From positions 248,001-312,000 of the forward strand of contig JAPLNL010000119.1 in NCBI GenBank assembly GCA_026692905.1: a stretch of DNA of 64,000 nucleotides. The letters run 5' to 3'. The translations under genes were made by a program, and so were the position numbers. Of the stretch, positions 52,848 through 60,124 are shown one piece after another. The notes under the pieces are model-generated. The model ran no database searches. It saw nothing but the letters and a program-made list of their open reading frames with translations, and had not been told where the DNA came from. The DNA comes from Planctomycetota bacterium. Lineage in GTDB: Bacteria; Planctomycetota; Planctomycetia; Pirellulales; Pirellulaceae. The number at the start of each line of letters is the position of its first letter. Position 1 is the first letter of the stretch.

Positions 52848-53387
52848 CTAACTAAAACTTGCGACACTTTCCTGCGAGGTGGTTTCAACGTCCATCGCGT
52901 TGGATTCGCTGAGGCTGTGCAACGTCCTTTTCGTTGGTAGTGCAACACGTCTAGAGACTAGAGTGACCAAAATTCCATCTTGGACTTTTTCACCATTTTG
53001 ATTGAACAGCTGGCGGTACCAATGTACTTCCCCGTGCTTTCGCCCTCTCGGCTTCAAATCGATGATTTCCGTTACCGCACGGATAGAGTCGCCGATAAAA
53101 ACAGGTTTGGTAAAACTCCAGCTGCGTATATCGACCAAAGCAGCAGTCAAAACGGCAGGGGCATTCGAACTTAACCCTGCAAGGATGGACAGCCCAAGCA
53201 AACCGTGAGCAACCGGTTTTCCGAAAGGACCATTTGCAGCAAACTCAGGATCGGTATGAAGCGGATCGTGATCGCCAGTGAGATCTGCGAAAGACTGGAG
53301 GTCCGATGCCGCGATGGAACGCTCGGAGCTAGTCCATTTATCGCCAATGTTAAGTTGCTCAAAAGCGAGCGGTTCGATTGTAACCAT
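52848..53387 (-). CDS. MaoC-family dehydratase (R-specific enoyl-CoA hydratase-like)
   Basis: 179 residues, hotdog fold. SFADLTGDHDPLHTDPEFAA carries the catalytic Asp-His pair; FGKPVAHGLLGLSILAGL is the family's second conserved segment. Likely substrates are enoyl-CoA or an MaoC-like acyl group. The C-terminal 40 residues are a Ser/Thr-rich extension not needed for the fold. Gene starts 61 nt upstream of the terB gene on the same strand. Confidence 0.92.
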   Translation of the reverse strand: MVTIEPLAFEQLNIGDKWTSSERSIAASDLQSFADLTGDHDPLHTDPEFAANGPFGKPVAHGLLGLSILAGLSSNAPAVLTAALVDIRSWSFTKPVFIGDSIRAVTEIIDLKPRGRKHGEVHWYRQLFNQNGEKVQDGILVTLVSRRVALPTKRTLHSLSESNAMDVETTSQESVASFS

Positions 53388-53694
53388 CTAGCATCCATCT
53401 CCATCCAAATGGCCAGTAAGCCGAGAACCCAAAGTCTCATTTACAACGCCTGCCAGATTCTCAGATGGTAGACGGTTTGTTGCAACCCCGATTCCCGTCA
53501 AACCAGGAGTCCAATCTTCAAAATCTAAGCCTAAATTAGAATAATTGCTCAATATTACTCAGTTCGCCCGAACGCCCTAGGCTGCCAGAACCCGCCGTTC
53601 GCCTTACATTCCCGCATCTTGCGTGAACTCGTTTTGGGTACAATTGGGACGCAATTCACTGACGAACCATTGCTACGACCAAAACGCAACTCTC
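53388..53694. other. Intergenic gap with repeat F copy
   Basis: 307 bp between divergent MaoC and esterase genes. The F copy AGAACCCGCCGTTCGCCTTA is at 53587-53606. Otherwise no gene; promoters for both sides must lie here. Confidence 0.6.
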
Positions 53695-55719
53695 ATGCAA
53701 ACTCGATTTTACAATCTCCGACAAATGGTGTTCGCTACCGTCTGCGCACTGACGTTCAGTCCTTTTGCAAAGGCACAAGAGTCCACCAAGCAGCTTGATT
53801 TGCTGATCGTTGCTGGACAGTCCAATGCGACCGGTTTCGATACCGATCCCGATAAGCTTGGTGTCGATGAGTTGGACGCGTTGATCCGGTTTCGATTTCG
53901 AGTTGGCGACCCTCCACCAGACGAGCACGATTCGAGTTCGTCAAGGACGAAGTGGACGACACTCGGTAGTCAGCCGCTTGGTAAACCGGGTCCAAATTCA
54001 GAGCCTCGACAATATGGAAATTTTGCCAATCCAAAGGGTGGCTTTGGGCCGGAAGTGGCGTTCGCTCGCAAGATAAAACGACGTGACAAACAGACAGGAA
54101 GAGCGACGGAGCTCGCAGTTGTCAAAGCAGCCTTTAGCGGCACTAGCGTTGCCGACGATTGGGATCCAGCAGGCGAAGGCAAACGAGGAGCATGCTATCG
54201 GGCATTGGTCGAAGAAATCCGAGAGGCAAAATCGCTGGCTGAGGCCGAGGGCTTAACCGTTAACTTTCGAGGCCTAGCATGGGTTCAAGGGGAATCCGAC
54301 GCAAATGCAAACGATGCTCCGAAATACGCCGAGCGATTGAAGGCGATGTTTCGTTCTTTGCGGCGGGATATCCAAGCTGAAAGATTACCGGTTCTCGTCT
54401 CCGTGAATGTTCATTTTCACGAAGAGAAAAATAAGTTCATGCCTGAGATCATCGCAGCACAAAAGCGCGTCGGTCACGAGTTCCCTATTTGCAGATATGT
54501 TGACACACGTGGAGCGGCGATCGCAAATGATGTTCACTTTAATAGCGAAGGCACCAACGAGGTTGGGAAACGTTTTGCATCGGCTTTGCTTGCGATAGAA
54601 AACGAAAGCTCATCGGAAAATGGTCCACCAAAAAACACCAGCTGGACGAAACACGTCGTATACGAAGGGGCTGGGTGCGTGACGGCGGTTGCAGGGGACT
54701 TCAATGGCGATGGATTGATCGATATTGTTTGCAACGCGGGCAAAAAGACCCAGTTGCTCGTTGCTCCCGACTGGAAGCCCATTGTCTTAAACTCCGGGGA
54801 CATGGATTGGATACACAGCGAAACGATGGACGTGGACGGTGACGGCGATCTCGACGTTATCGGTACTCCGTACAGCCCTGGCCGTATCGTCTGGTTGGAG
54901 TGCCCGTCGCAACCACTCAACGAACGTTGGAATGAACGGCTTATCGACGATCAAGTGAACGGTGTGCACGGGCTGCTTGTTGGAAACATCGACAACGTCG
55001 GGCGACTCGACTTGCTTGCGACGAGTGCTCAACCCACAGGCCCATTTCCGTATTCCCTAGTCTGGTATCGTATTCCTTCGGACCCGCGTGCAGCTGAGCG
55101 TTGGGAACGTTTCGTTTTCGCGGCGGGCGACGCTCCAGGTCTATCGCATTACTTGGGCGTTGGCGATATCGATGGTGATGGTTTGCCAGATGCAGCCTCG
55201 GCTGCAAAAGGGGATGACACCAAGGCGGGTGCTGATGGCCAATGGTTTGCTTGGTGGCGAGCAGGCAAAGATCCTACCCAGCCCTGGATAAAGGAGGTTG
55301 TTTCGGCTAGACAACCTGGAGCTACCAATATCCATCCCGCTGATGTCAACGGCGATGGCAAGATGGATATGATCGCGTCTCGTGGCCATGGCCAAGGTGT
55401 CGTTTGGTTCGAGCGAGAGACAAACTCTGCTCAATGGGCTGAGCACACGATTGATGGCGAATTGCGCGAACCGCATTGCTTGGCAGCGATCGACTTAGAT
55501 CGAGATGGAGACGTCGATGTGGCAACGGTCGCTTATGGTAGCGAGAGAGCCATGTGGTACGAGAACGATGGGCGAGGAAACTTCAAGTCGCGTTTGGTAG
55601 GCGAGAAGCAGCAAGCCTACGACATACGCATTATCGACTTGGACCAAGATGGTGACCTAGACTTTGTTGTAGCTGGACGTGCGAGTAACAACGTGGTTTG
55701 GTACGAAAATCCAAACTAG
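53695..55719 (+). CDS. Sialate O-acetylesterase (SASA) fused to FG-GAP/VCBS repeats
   Basis: About 674 residues from ATG 53695. The frame opens at 53623, but ATG 53695 is just before signal peptide QMVFATVCALTFSPFAKA; ATG 53725 is another option. The SASA domain: DLLIVAGQSNATGFD near the catalytic Ser, then RGLAWVQGESDAN and DVHFNSEGTNEVGKRFA with the catalytic Asp-x-x-His. The C-terminal 340 residues are FG-GAP/VCBS repeats (GDFNGDGLIDIVC, DVDGDGDLDVIG, DINPADVNGDGKMDM-like, DLDRDGDVDVATV, DLDQDGDLDFVV), a calcium-binding beta-propeller. Removes acetyl groups from sialic or other sugars; propeller may bind polysaccharide. Stop codon overlaps repeat D. Confidence 0.9.
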   Translation: MQTRFYNLRQMVFATVCALTFSPFAKAQESTKQLDLLIVAGQSNATGFDTDPDKLGVDELDALIRFRFRVGDPPPDEHDSSSSRTKWTTLGSQPLGKPGPNSEPRQYGNFANPKGGFGPEVAFARKIKRRDKQTGRATELAVVKAAFSGTSVADDWDPAGEGKRGACYRALVEEIREAKSLAEAEGLTVNFRGLAWVQGESDANANDAPKYAERLKAMFRSLRRDIQAERLPVLVSVNVHFHEEKNKFMPEIIAAQKRVGHEFPICRYVDTRGAAIANDVHFNSEGTNEVGKRFASALLAIENESSSENGPPKNTSWTKHVVYEGAGCVTAVAGDFNGDGLIDIVCNAGKKTQLLVAPDWKPIVLNSGDMDWIHSETMDVDGDGDLDVIGTPYSPGRIVWLECPSQPLNERWNERLIDDQVNGVHGLLVGNIDNVGRLDLLATSAQPTGPFPYSLVWYRIPSDPRAAERWERFVFAAGDAPGLSHYLGVGDIDGDGLPDAASAAKGDDTKAGADGQWFAWWRAGKDPTQPWIKEVVSARQPGATNIHPADVNGDGKMDMIASRGHGQGVVWFERETNSAQWAEHTIDGELREPHCLAAIDLDRDGDVDVATVAYGSERAMWYENDGRGNFKSRLVGEKQQAYDIRIIDLDQDGDLDFVVAGRASNNVVWYENPN

Positions 55720-55740
55720 GGGCTAGCGCCCAATGGCTAA
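55717..55740 (+). repeat. Repeat group D, single copy overlapping a stop codon
   Basis: TAGGGGCTAGCGCCCAATGG; the TAG at 55717-55719 is the esterase stop and the first bases of the element. Compare 4-29 and 22194-22220. Confidence 0.75.
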
Positions 55741-55791
55741 TCAACGGGTACAAGGCGACGTGCTTAATGCGTATTCCACATTAAGTCACAG

Positions 55792-55860
55792 GTAGCGAAA
55801 CTCGTCAAGAGTTTCGGTAGAACCAGGGAATTCGCCGAAAGTCTTGACGACTTTCGCTAC
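55792..55860. repeat. Repeat group C, complete copy
   Basis: Two successive hairpins. Left: CGAAACTC GTCAA GAGTTTCG; right: CGAAAGTC TTGAC GACTTTCG. The two also pair with each other as long arms (24 of 26 positions). The loops are complementary. Stem bases differ (CTC/GAG versus GTC/GAC) with pairing kept. Other copies are at 35261 and 59979. Confidence 0.92.
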
Positions 55861-55909
55861 TCTGCAAAACAAAAACAGCCCAAGTTTTTAGTTTTGACGA
55901 CGCACGGCG

Positions 55910-56830
55910 CTAGCGTTTTGAAAAACGTTCAGCCAAACCATTCAGCTCAGCAACCGGCGCCGGTCCCTCGTGAAAGTAGATCGCATAACGCAATCGCAAC
56001 ACGCTCTCTTTTTTGAATATGTCGTTTACCGCCGTTTCCGCACCATTCGTATAAGCTGCTTCACCAAAGGGGCTCACGGAAAAAAGTCCGTAGTTGCGAA
56101 CATGATACCGACTTGGTCGAAAATTCTCTGGATGATCAAATAGCGTCACGCCATATCCTTTGCCATCGATTGGTCCCTCGTAGTCCACCCAAGCGGAACG
56201 CTGCCCCCAACAGTCCTTCGTTCCTGTTTTTCCATCGGCATTCATTACTTTACCTTGGCCTTTGTCCTCTCGTTGAGACTCGGCCAACCGAAAACCAAAG
56301 AGCCCCTCCTTGGTATCGCGGAAATTCACATCCGAACCGGCCATCTTAAACTGAATGTCATATTCAAGCATTCTGTTGGCATGAATCGTAATCGTTGTCG
56401 TTTCGATCATGATGTCTGCTGCGTTCCGATCGAGCCAATGATTCGTGACTCGCATGATCGCAGGATTGCCTTCCGAGGTTCGCAGTTCTACGCCTCGGTT
56501 TTCGATTTTCCCTTTCTCGGCCCAGAATTGGAGCTCGTTGACCTCATCGACGGACACCCAAATTCCTTTATGGTGAGGGTGGTCCCCTTGATAATCCTCG
56601 CCGACGATTGGACGAGTTAATAGAGCGCCATCGGCAGCCTTAACTGGGAAAAAAAAGGGTTTTGGCAGACTTTTGGCGAACCGGTAAGTCGTGAATTCTT
56701 TGTCGTTGATCGTTACGGAAACAGTGTCTCCATTTCGAAGAAGTTTGACCGAATCCGCGGCTACGGCGACTTGCGGCATCGCGACTGAAAACAAAACGAG
56801 TATCAATGCTGCGGCTAGGATTTTTTTCAT
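55910..56830 (-). CDS. PmoA-like DUF6807 protein
   Basis: 306 residues with signal peptide MKKILAAALILVLFSVAMPQ and AVAA. Family marker HPHHKGIWVSVDEVNELQFW is at residues about 85-104; LRYAIYFHEG near the C-terminus. The family (PmoA, DUF6807) is common in planctomycetes and Bacteroidetes, annotated as particulate-methane-oxidation-like only by name; it is a beta-sandwich resembling galactose mutarotase. Exported, perhaps involved in sugar handling. No methane oxidation should be inferred. A single gene between repeat C and the tandem array. Confidence 0.88.
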   Translation of the reverse strand: MKKILAAALILVLFSVAMPQVAVAADSVKLLRNGDTVSVTINDKEFTTYRFAKSLPKPFFFPVKAADGALLTRPIVGEDYQGDHPHHKGIWVSVDEVNELQFWAEKGKIENRGVELRTSEGNPAIMRVTNHWLDRNAADIMIETTTITIHANRMLEYDIQFKMAGSDVNFRDTKEGLFGFRLAESQREDKGQGKVMNADGKTGTKDCWGQRSAWVDYEGPIDGKGYGVTLFDHPENFRPSRYHVRNYGLFSVSPFGEAAYTNGAETAVNDIFKKESVLRLRYAIYFHEGPAPVAELNGLAERFSKR

Positions 56831-56900
56831 GTTAGTTGCTAAATCAGGAGGTGAGGAATTGGATGTTTTAGAGACTGTGTAAAAATTCGCATCGTACGCC

Positions 56901-57223
56901 TAGCACGACGCGCAAGCTAGTGAATTCAGTACCTAGCACGACGCGCAAGCTAGTGAATTCAGTACCTGCACGACGCGCAAGCTAGTGAATTCAGTACCCA
57001 GCACGACGCGCAAGCTAGTGAATTCAGTGCCTAGCACGACGCGCAAGCTAGTGAATTCAGTGCCTAGCACGACGCGCAAGCTAGTGAATTCAGTACCCAG
57101 CACGACGCGCAAGCTAGTGAATTCACGCCGGTTCTTCCAAACGCAAGCTAGTGAATTCAGTACCCAGCACGACGCGCAAGCTAGTGAATTCGGCTCCATT
57201 CCACTAGCTTGCGCGTCGTGCTA
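56901..57223. repeat. 33-bp tandem array of group A half-elements
   Basis: Nine direct copies of the left half, each beginning near TAGCACGACGCGCAAGCTAG, at 56901, 56934, 56967, 56999, 57032, 57065, 57098, a degraded one near 57131 and 57165. Spacing is 33 bp (32 for one). The last is followed by a single inverted copy (CACTAGCTTGCGCGTCGTG...) at 57202-57223. Only 7-8 bp differ between units, so no CRISPR spacers. Because 33 is a multiple of 3, both strands show open 11-residue-repeat frames, which I regard as spurious. Confidence 0.95.
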
Positions 57224-57248
57224 CCTAGCCTTCATGATGTCCCGCGTC

Positions 57249-58259
57249 TTATAGCAGGCCCATGGTTGGGTCTAAACCAAACATGCAGTTCATGTTTTGG
57301 ATCGCCGCACCGCTCGCACCCTTGACCAAGTTATCGATGGCCGAAACAAGGATGATGCGAGGTCCGTTTTCGCGGACCGTAATGTCGACATAATTGGTTC
57401 TCGAGACAAATCGCGTTGCAGGCAAATGCGAGACGACTCGAACAAAGGTGCTTGAGTCATAATAGGTGTTCAAGCATTCACGAATCTGATTTGGGGTCGC
57501 CCCGGCAGCCGGATGGACATAAATCGTCGACAGAATTCCCCTCTCCATCGGGGTCAAATGCGGGGTGAAGACAATTTGGGGTTCGACTCCACTGAAACGC
57601 TTCACGATATCCACGATCTCAGGCTGATGGCGATGATTGCCTACTGAGTAAGCTGAAATGCTTTCGTTGGTTTCACAGTATAGATTTCCAAGCTTTGGAG
57701 TTCGACCGGCACCACTGATACCTGACTTGCTATCAACGATGATATCCAACGGCGAAATAAGGCCCTCCTTTAGCAAAGGTGATAGGGGCAAAATTGCAGA
57801 GGTTGGGTAACAGCCTGGATTGGCAACCAGACGACAATCTTTTAATTCGCCCGCAAACAGTTCGGGGAGTCCGTACGGGGTCATTCCCAATCGCCCCGCA
57901 TCCGGGTGCTTTTCGCCATACCATTTTTCGTAAAGTGCCGGCGTACTCAGCCGATAGTCAGCAGACAAATCGATGACGCGACATCCGGCATCCAATAATT
58001 GCATCACGATATGCGCTGATGCCCCATGCGGCAAACAGGAGAAAGCCACATCGCAGCGCTCAGCAACCTGCACCGGAGTCAAATCCTCAACGGGCAGTCG
58101 AAGCCTGCGGACAAGACTAGGATGCATATCGGCAATCATACTACCATCCGCTTGGCGACTGGTCGCTGCAAGGATTTGAACCTGAGGATGCCCAATAAGC
58201 CATTCGATCGCTTCGATAGCCGTGTATCCAGAAGCGCCAATAATGCCTACTCGAATCAT
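57249..58259 (-). CDS. argC: N-acetyl-gamma-glutamyl-phosphate reductase
   Basis: A 336-residue arginine-biosynthesis enzyme reducing N-acetylglutamyl phosphate. NADP loop GIIGASGYTAIE near 6-17; catalytic Cys150 in VANPGCYPTSA; the downstream HRHQPEI and HLTPMERGILSTIYV segments are conserved. Length is that of the single-domain type. No argJ/argB adjacent. The array lies directly after its 3' end, so array copies may affect its message. Confidence 0.95.
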   Translation of the reverse strand: MIRVGIIGASGYTAIEAIEWLIGHPQVQILAATSRQADGSMIADMHPSLVRRLRLPVEDLTPVQVAERCDVAFSCLPHGASAHIVMQLLDAGCRVIDLSADYRLSTPALYEKWYGEKHPDAGRLGMTPYGLPELFAGELKDCRLVANPGCYPTSAILPLSPLLKEGLISPLDIIVDSKSGISGAGRTPKLGNLYCETNESISAYSVGNHRHQPEIVDIVKRFSGVEPQIVFTPHLTPMERGILSTIYVHPAAGATPNQIRECLNTYYDSSTFVRVVSHLPATRFVSRTNYVDITVRENGPRIILVSAIDNLVKGASGAAIQNMNCMFGLDPTMGLL

Positions 58260-58286
58260 GCGAATCCCTTTGCAAGAGTTTATGAT

Positions 58287-58345
58287 GTGGCATAGGCTTC
58301 CAGCCTGTGGTTAGAACGCTTTCTCAGGCTGGACGTCTATGCCAC
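58287..58345. repeat. Repeat group E, copy 2
   Basis: GTGGCATAGGCTTCCAGCCT and AGGCTGGACGTCTATGCCAC. The outer GTGGCAT/ATGCCAC differs from copy 1 (GTGGGAC/ATCCCAC) on both sides, keeping pairing. Lies between co-directional NUDIX and argC, just upstream of argC's start. Confidence 0.85.
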
Positions 58346-58421
58346 TGGAACAATGAATCTGCGGTTTGCTTGCAATTTATCGTGCAAGCAAATCTGATTC
58401 TACGCGAAATCGCGGTATTGG

Positions 58422-59102
58422 CTACATGAACCAGGGTTCCTCAATTTGTTCCTTCAAAATTTCGCGAACCATATTGCGAAGCTGCCCGAGCACCATGGCG
58501 GTAGCTCCCCATACGAAATGTTCACCAACACGAAACCCGGGGGCATCAAATTGGACGGTTCCTCGTTTCAAAGTCCCGACGCTAATCGCTTCGTCCTCAA
58601 TTAAATCACGTAAAGGAAAGAAAATTAGTTCAGCCACCTCATCCGGATTTGGTTTGAAGGCAGGCCGAAAGGAACTCGTAGCCACAATAGGAGTCACGGT
58701 GTGCCGACTCGCATAAACATACAGCGGAGCGAGTTCGCAAATCGGTTGCATGTACTCGGTCGTGCAGCCGAGTTCTTCGCCAAACTCTCTGCATGCAGTT
58801 CGCCAAACAGTCTCTCCTGAATCCGAGCGACCACCTGGCAATGAAACTTGCCCGCCATGGTCAGCCATTTGAGTTGGGCGAAGTGTCAATGGGATCGTCC
58901 AGTCAGAGCCCGAAATGGGAATCAGGCAAATCAGTACTGCGGCGGGATGAGAATATCGGGGAGCAGGGCCGCGGTGGCGCCCATAAGCGTATTGAGGAGC
59001 CAGTTCGCGATGCGAGTCGCTATGCGTCGTTGTGGTTCCAGGTTTTGCCGCCCGACGACGAAGCAATTCCGGGAGGTTGGATAGATTTCCTGTCTCGTTC
59101 AT
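58422..59102 (-). CDS. NUDIX hydrolase, CoA pyrophosphatase-like
   Basis: 226 residues from ATG 59102 (frame opens at 59174 overlapping divergent DNA). NUDIX box GGRSDSGETVWRTACREFGEELG, matching Gx5Ex7REUxEExGU. PTQMADHGGQVSLPGG just before it is the NudL/CoAse signature. Likely hydrolyses CoA or related pyrophosphates. The C-terminal half is complete (LRDLIEDEAISVGTLKRG). Divergent from the histidine phosphatase, starts 133 bp apart. Confidence 0.9.
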   Translation of the reverse strand: MNETGNLSNLPELLRRRAAKPGTTTTHSDSHRELAPQYAYGRHRGPAPRYSHPAAVLICLIPISGSDWTIPLTLRPTQMADHGGQVSLPGGRSDSGETVWRTACREFGEELGCTTEYMQPICELAPLYVYASRHTVTPIVATSSFRPAFKPNPDEVAELIFFPLRDLIEDEAISVGTLKRGTVQFDAPGFRVGEHFVWGATAMVLGQLRNMVREILKEQIEEPWFM

Positions 59103-59235
59103 AACAAAATCAGTCGCAGTACAAGATGCCAAGAGCGAATTCACTTTTGACGAGAATTGGATCGGAACATACATTAAGTCTCACGGACGCTCCATTCTAA
59201 GCGAAAATGCCATCGATTACGACAATCTTACACCC

Positions 59236-59913
59236 ATGCACCATTTGCCAAGTTTGCTTTTGATTCGCCATGCCCAGTCCGAGAACAACGCTCTCGAGGA
59301 TCAATATCGCGTCCCTGACCCCAATATCACGGAACTGGGAGTCAAACAATCTCAAAAGCTCGCCCCGGTTGTTTCTAAACTCAACCCAACCATACTTTAC
59401 TGCAGCCCGTTCCTTAGATCATTGGAAACCACTCGCTGGATTGCACAACGGACGTCTGTGGTGCCGACGATTCGGCAAGACATCTATGAACAAGGCGGCT
59501 GCCACAGCGGATATCAACCAGGCAAGCGACTCGCGGTCGCGGGAATGAATCGTCAGACTATCGCAGCGAAATATTCACGATGGAATATAGATGATCGTAT
59601 CACCGATCAAGGTTGGTACGATCTCGATCACTACGAAACCGAGGAGGAAGCGAAAGAACGGGCCAAACGGGTCCGGACATGGTTTGAGTCGGAATCAACA
59701 ACGCACAGCGGTCAAGATCGAGTCGCAATGGTGATTCACGCCGATTTCAAACTCCGCTTGCTTGAGGCCTTTCTTGAGGACGAAGCTATTGAAGAAAAGC
59801 TAGGGGATATCATAAACACTTCCATGACTAGACTTTCCCGTTCCAAAGGTCGATGGCGCATCGACTACTGGAATGTCTTCACGCACCTCGATCATCACGA
59901 AATATCCTGCTGA
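59236..59913 (+). CDS. Histidine phosphatase family protein
   Basis: 225 residues from ATG 59236. The open frame reaches 59032 through the NUDIX gene, so I reject the first 68 codons. RHG-type motif LLIRHAQSENN with RHAQ at the catalytic His, then CSPFLRSLETTRWIA (second Arg) and MVIHADFKLRLLEAF with the C-terminal His. A Gln replaces Gly of the RHG motif, seen in several members. Substrate unclear: a phosphoglycerate-mutase-like phosphatase. No signal peptide. Confidence 0.87.
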   Translation: MHHLPSLLLIRHAQSENNALEDQYRVPDPNITELGVKQSQKLAPVVSKLNPTILYCSPFLRSLETTRWIAQRTSVVPTIRQDIYEQGGCHSGYQPGKRLAVAGMNRQTIAAKYSRWNIDDRITDQGWYDLDHYETEEEAKERAKRVRTWFESESTTHSGQDRVAMVIHADFKLRLLEAFLEDEAIEEKLGDIINTSMTRLSRSKGRWRIDYWNVFTHLDHHEISC

Positions 59914-59978
59914 GATGACCGGCAGTGGTTAGAGTATTCAATGTCACTCGCCTTTCGGGGTACCGAGAAGCATTTTGG

Positions 59979-60045
59979 AGCGAAACTCGTCAAGAGTTTC
60001 GGCGGTTAAGGCAACGCAGCCGAAAGTCTTGACGACTTTCGCTAC
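59979..60045. repeat. Repeat group C, complete copy
   Basis: Same two-hairpin structure as 55792-55860 with a different 20-nt middle (GCGGTTAAGGCAACGCAG). It lies inside the false N-terminal extension of the open frame beginning at 59975. Confidence 0.92.
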
Positions 60046-60124
60046 GTCACTTCACCTTCCTCTCGCTTCGCTCGCCGTGAAAGTTGCGACTGCGATCGAC
60101 ATTTTTATTTGGCAATGGAACACT

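Noticed and set aside
55910-56830. Methane oxidation gene from the name PmoA
   Set aside because: DUF6807 proteins are beta-sandwich exported proteins, not pmoA of the particulate monooxygenase.
56901-57223. CRISPR array
   Set aside because: Units are separated by only 7-8 near-identical bases; no spacers and no cas genes.
56933-57254. Two open frames with 11-residue repeats on both strands over the tandem array
   Set aside because: The 33-bp period makes frames open by arithmetic; no start signals, no family, and the same DNA occurs as non-coding dispersed repeats.
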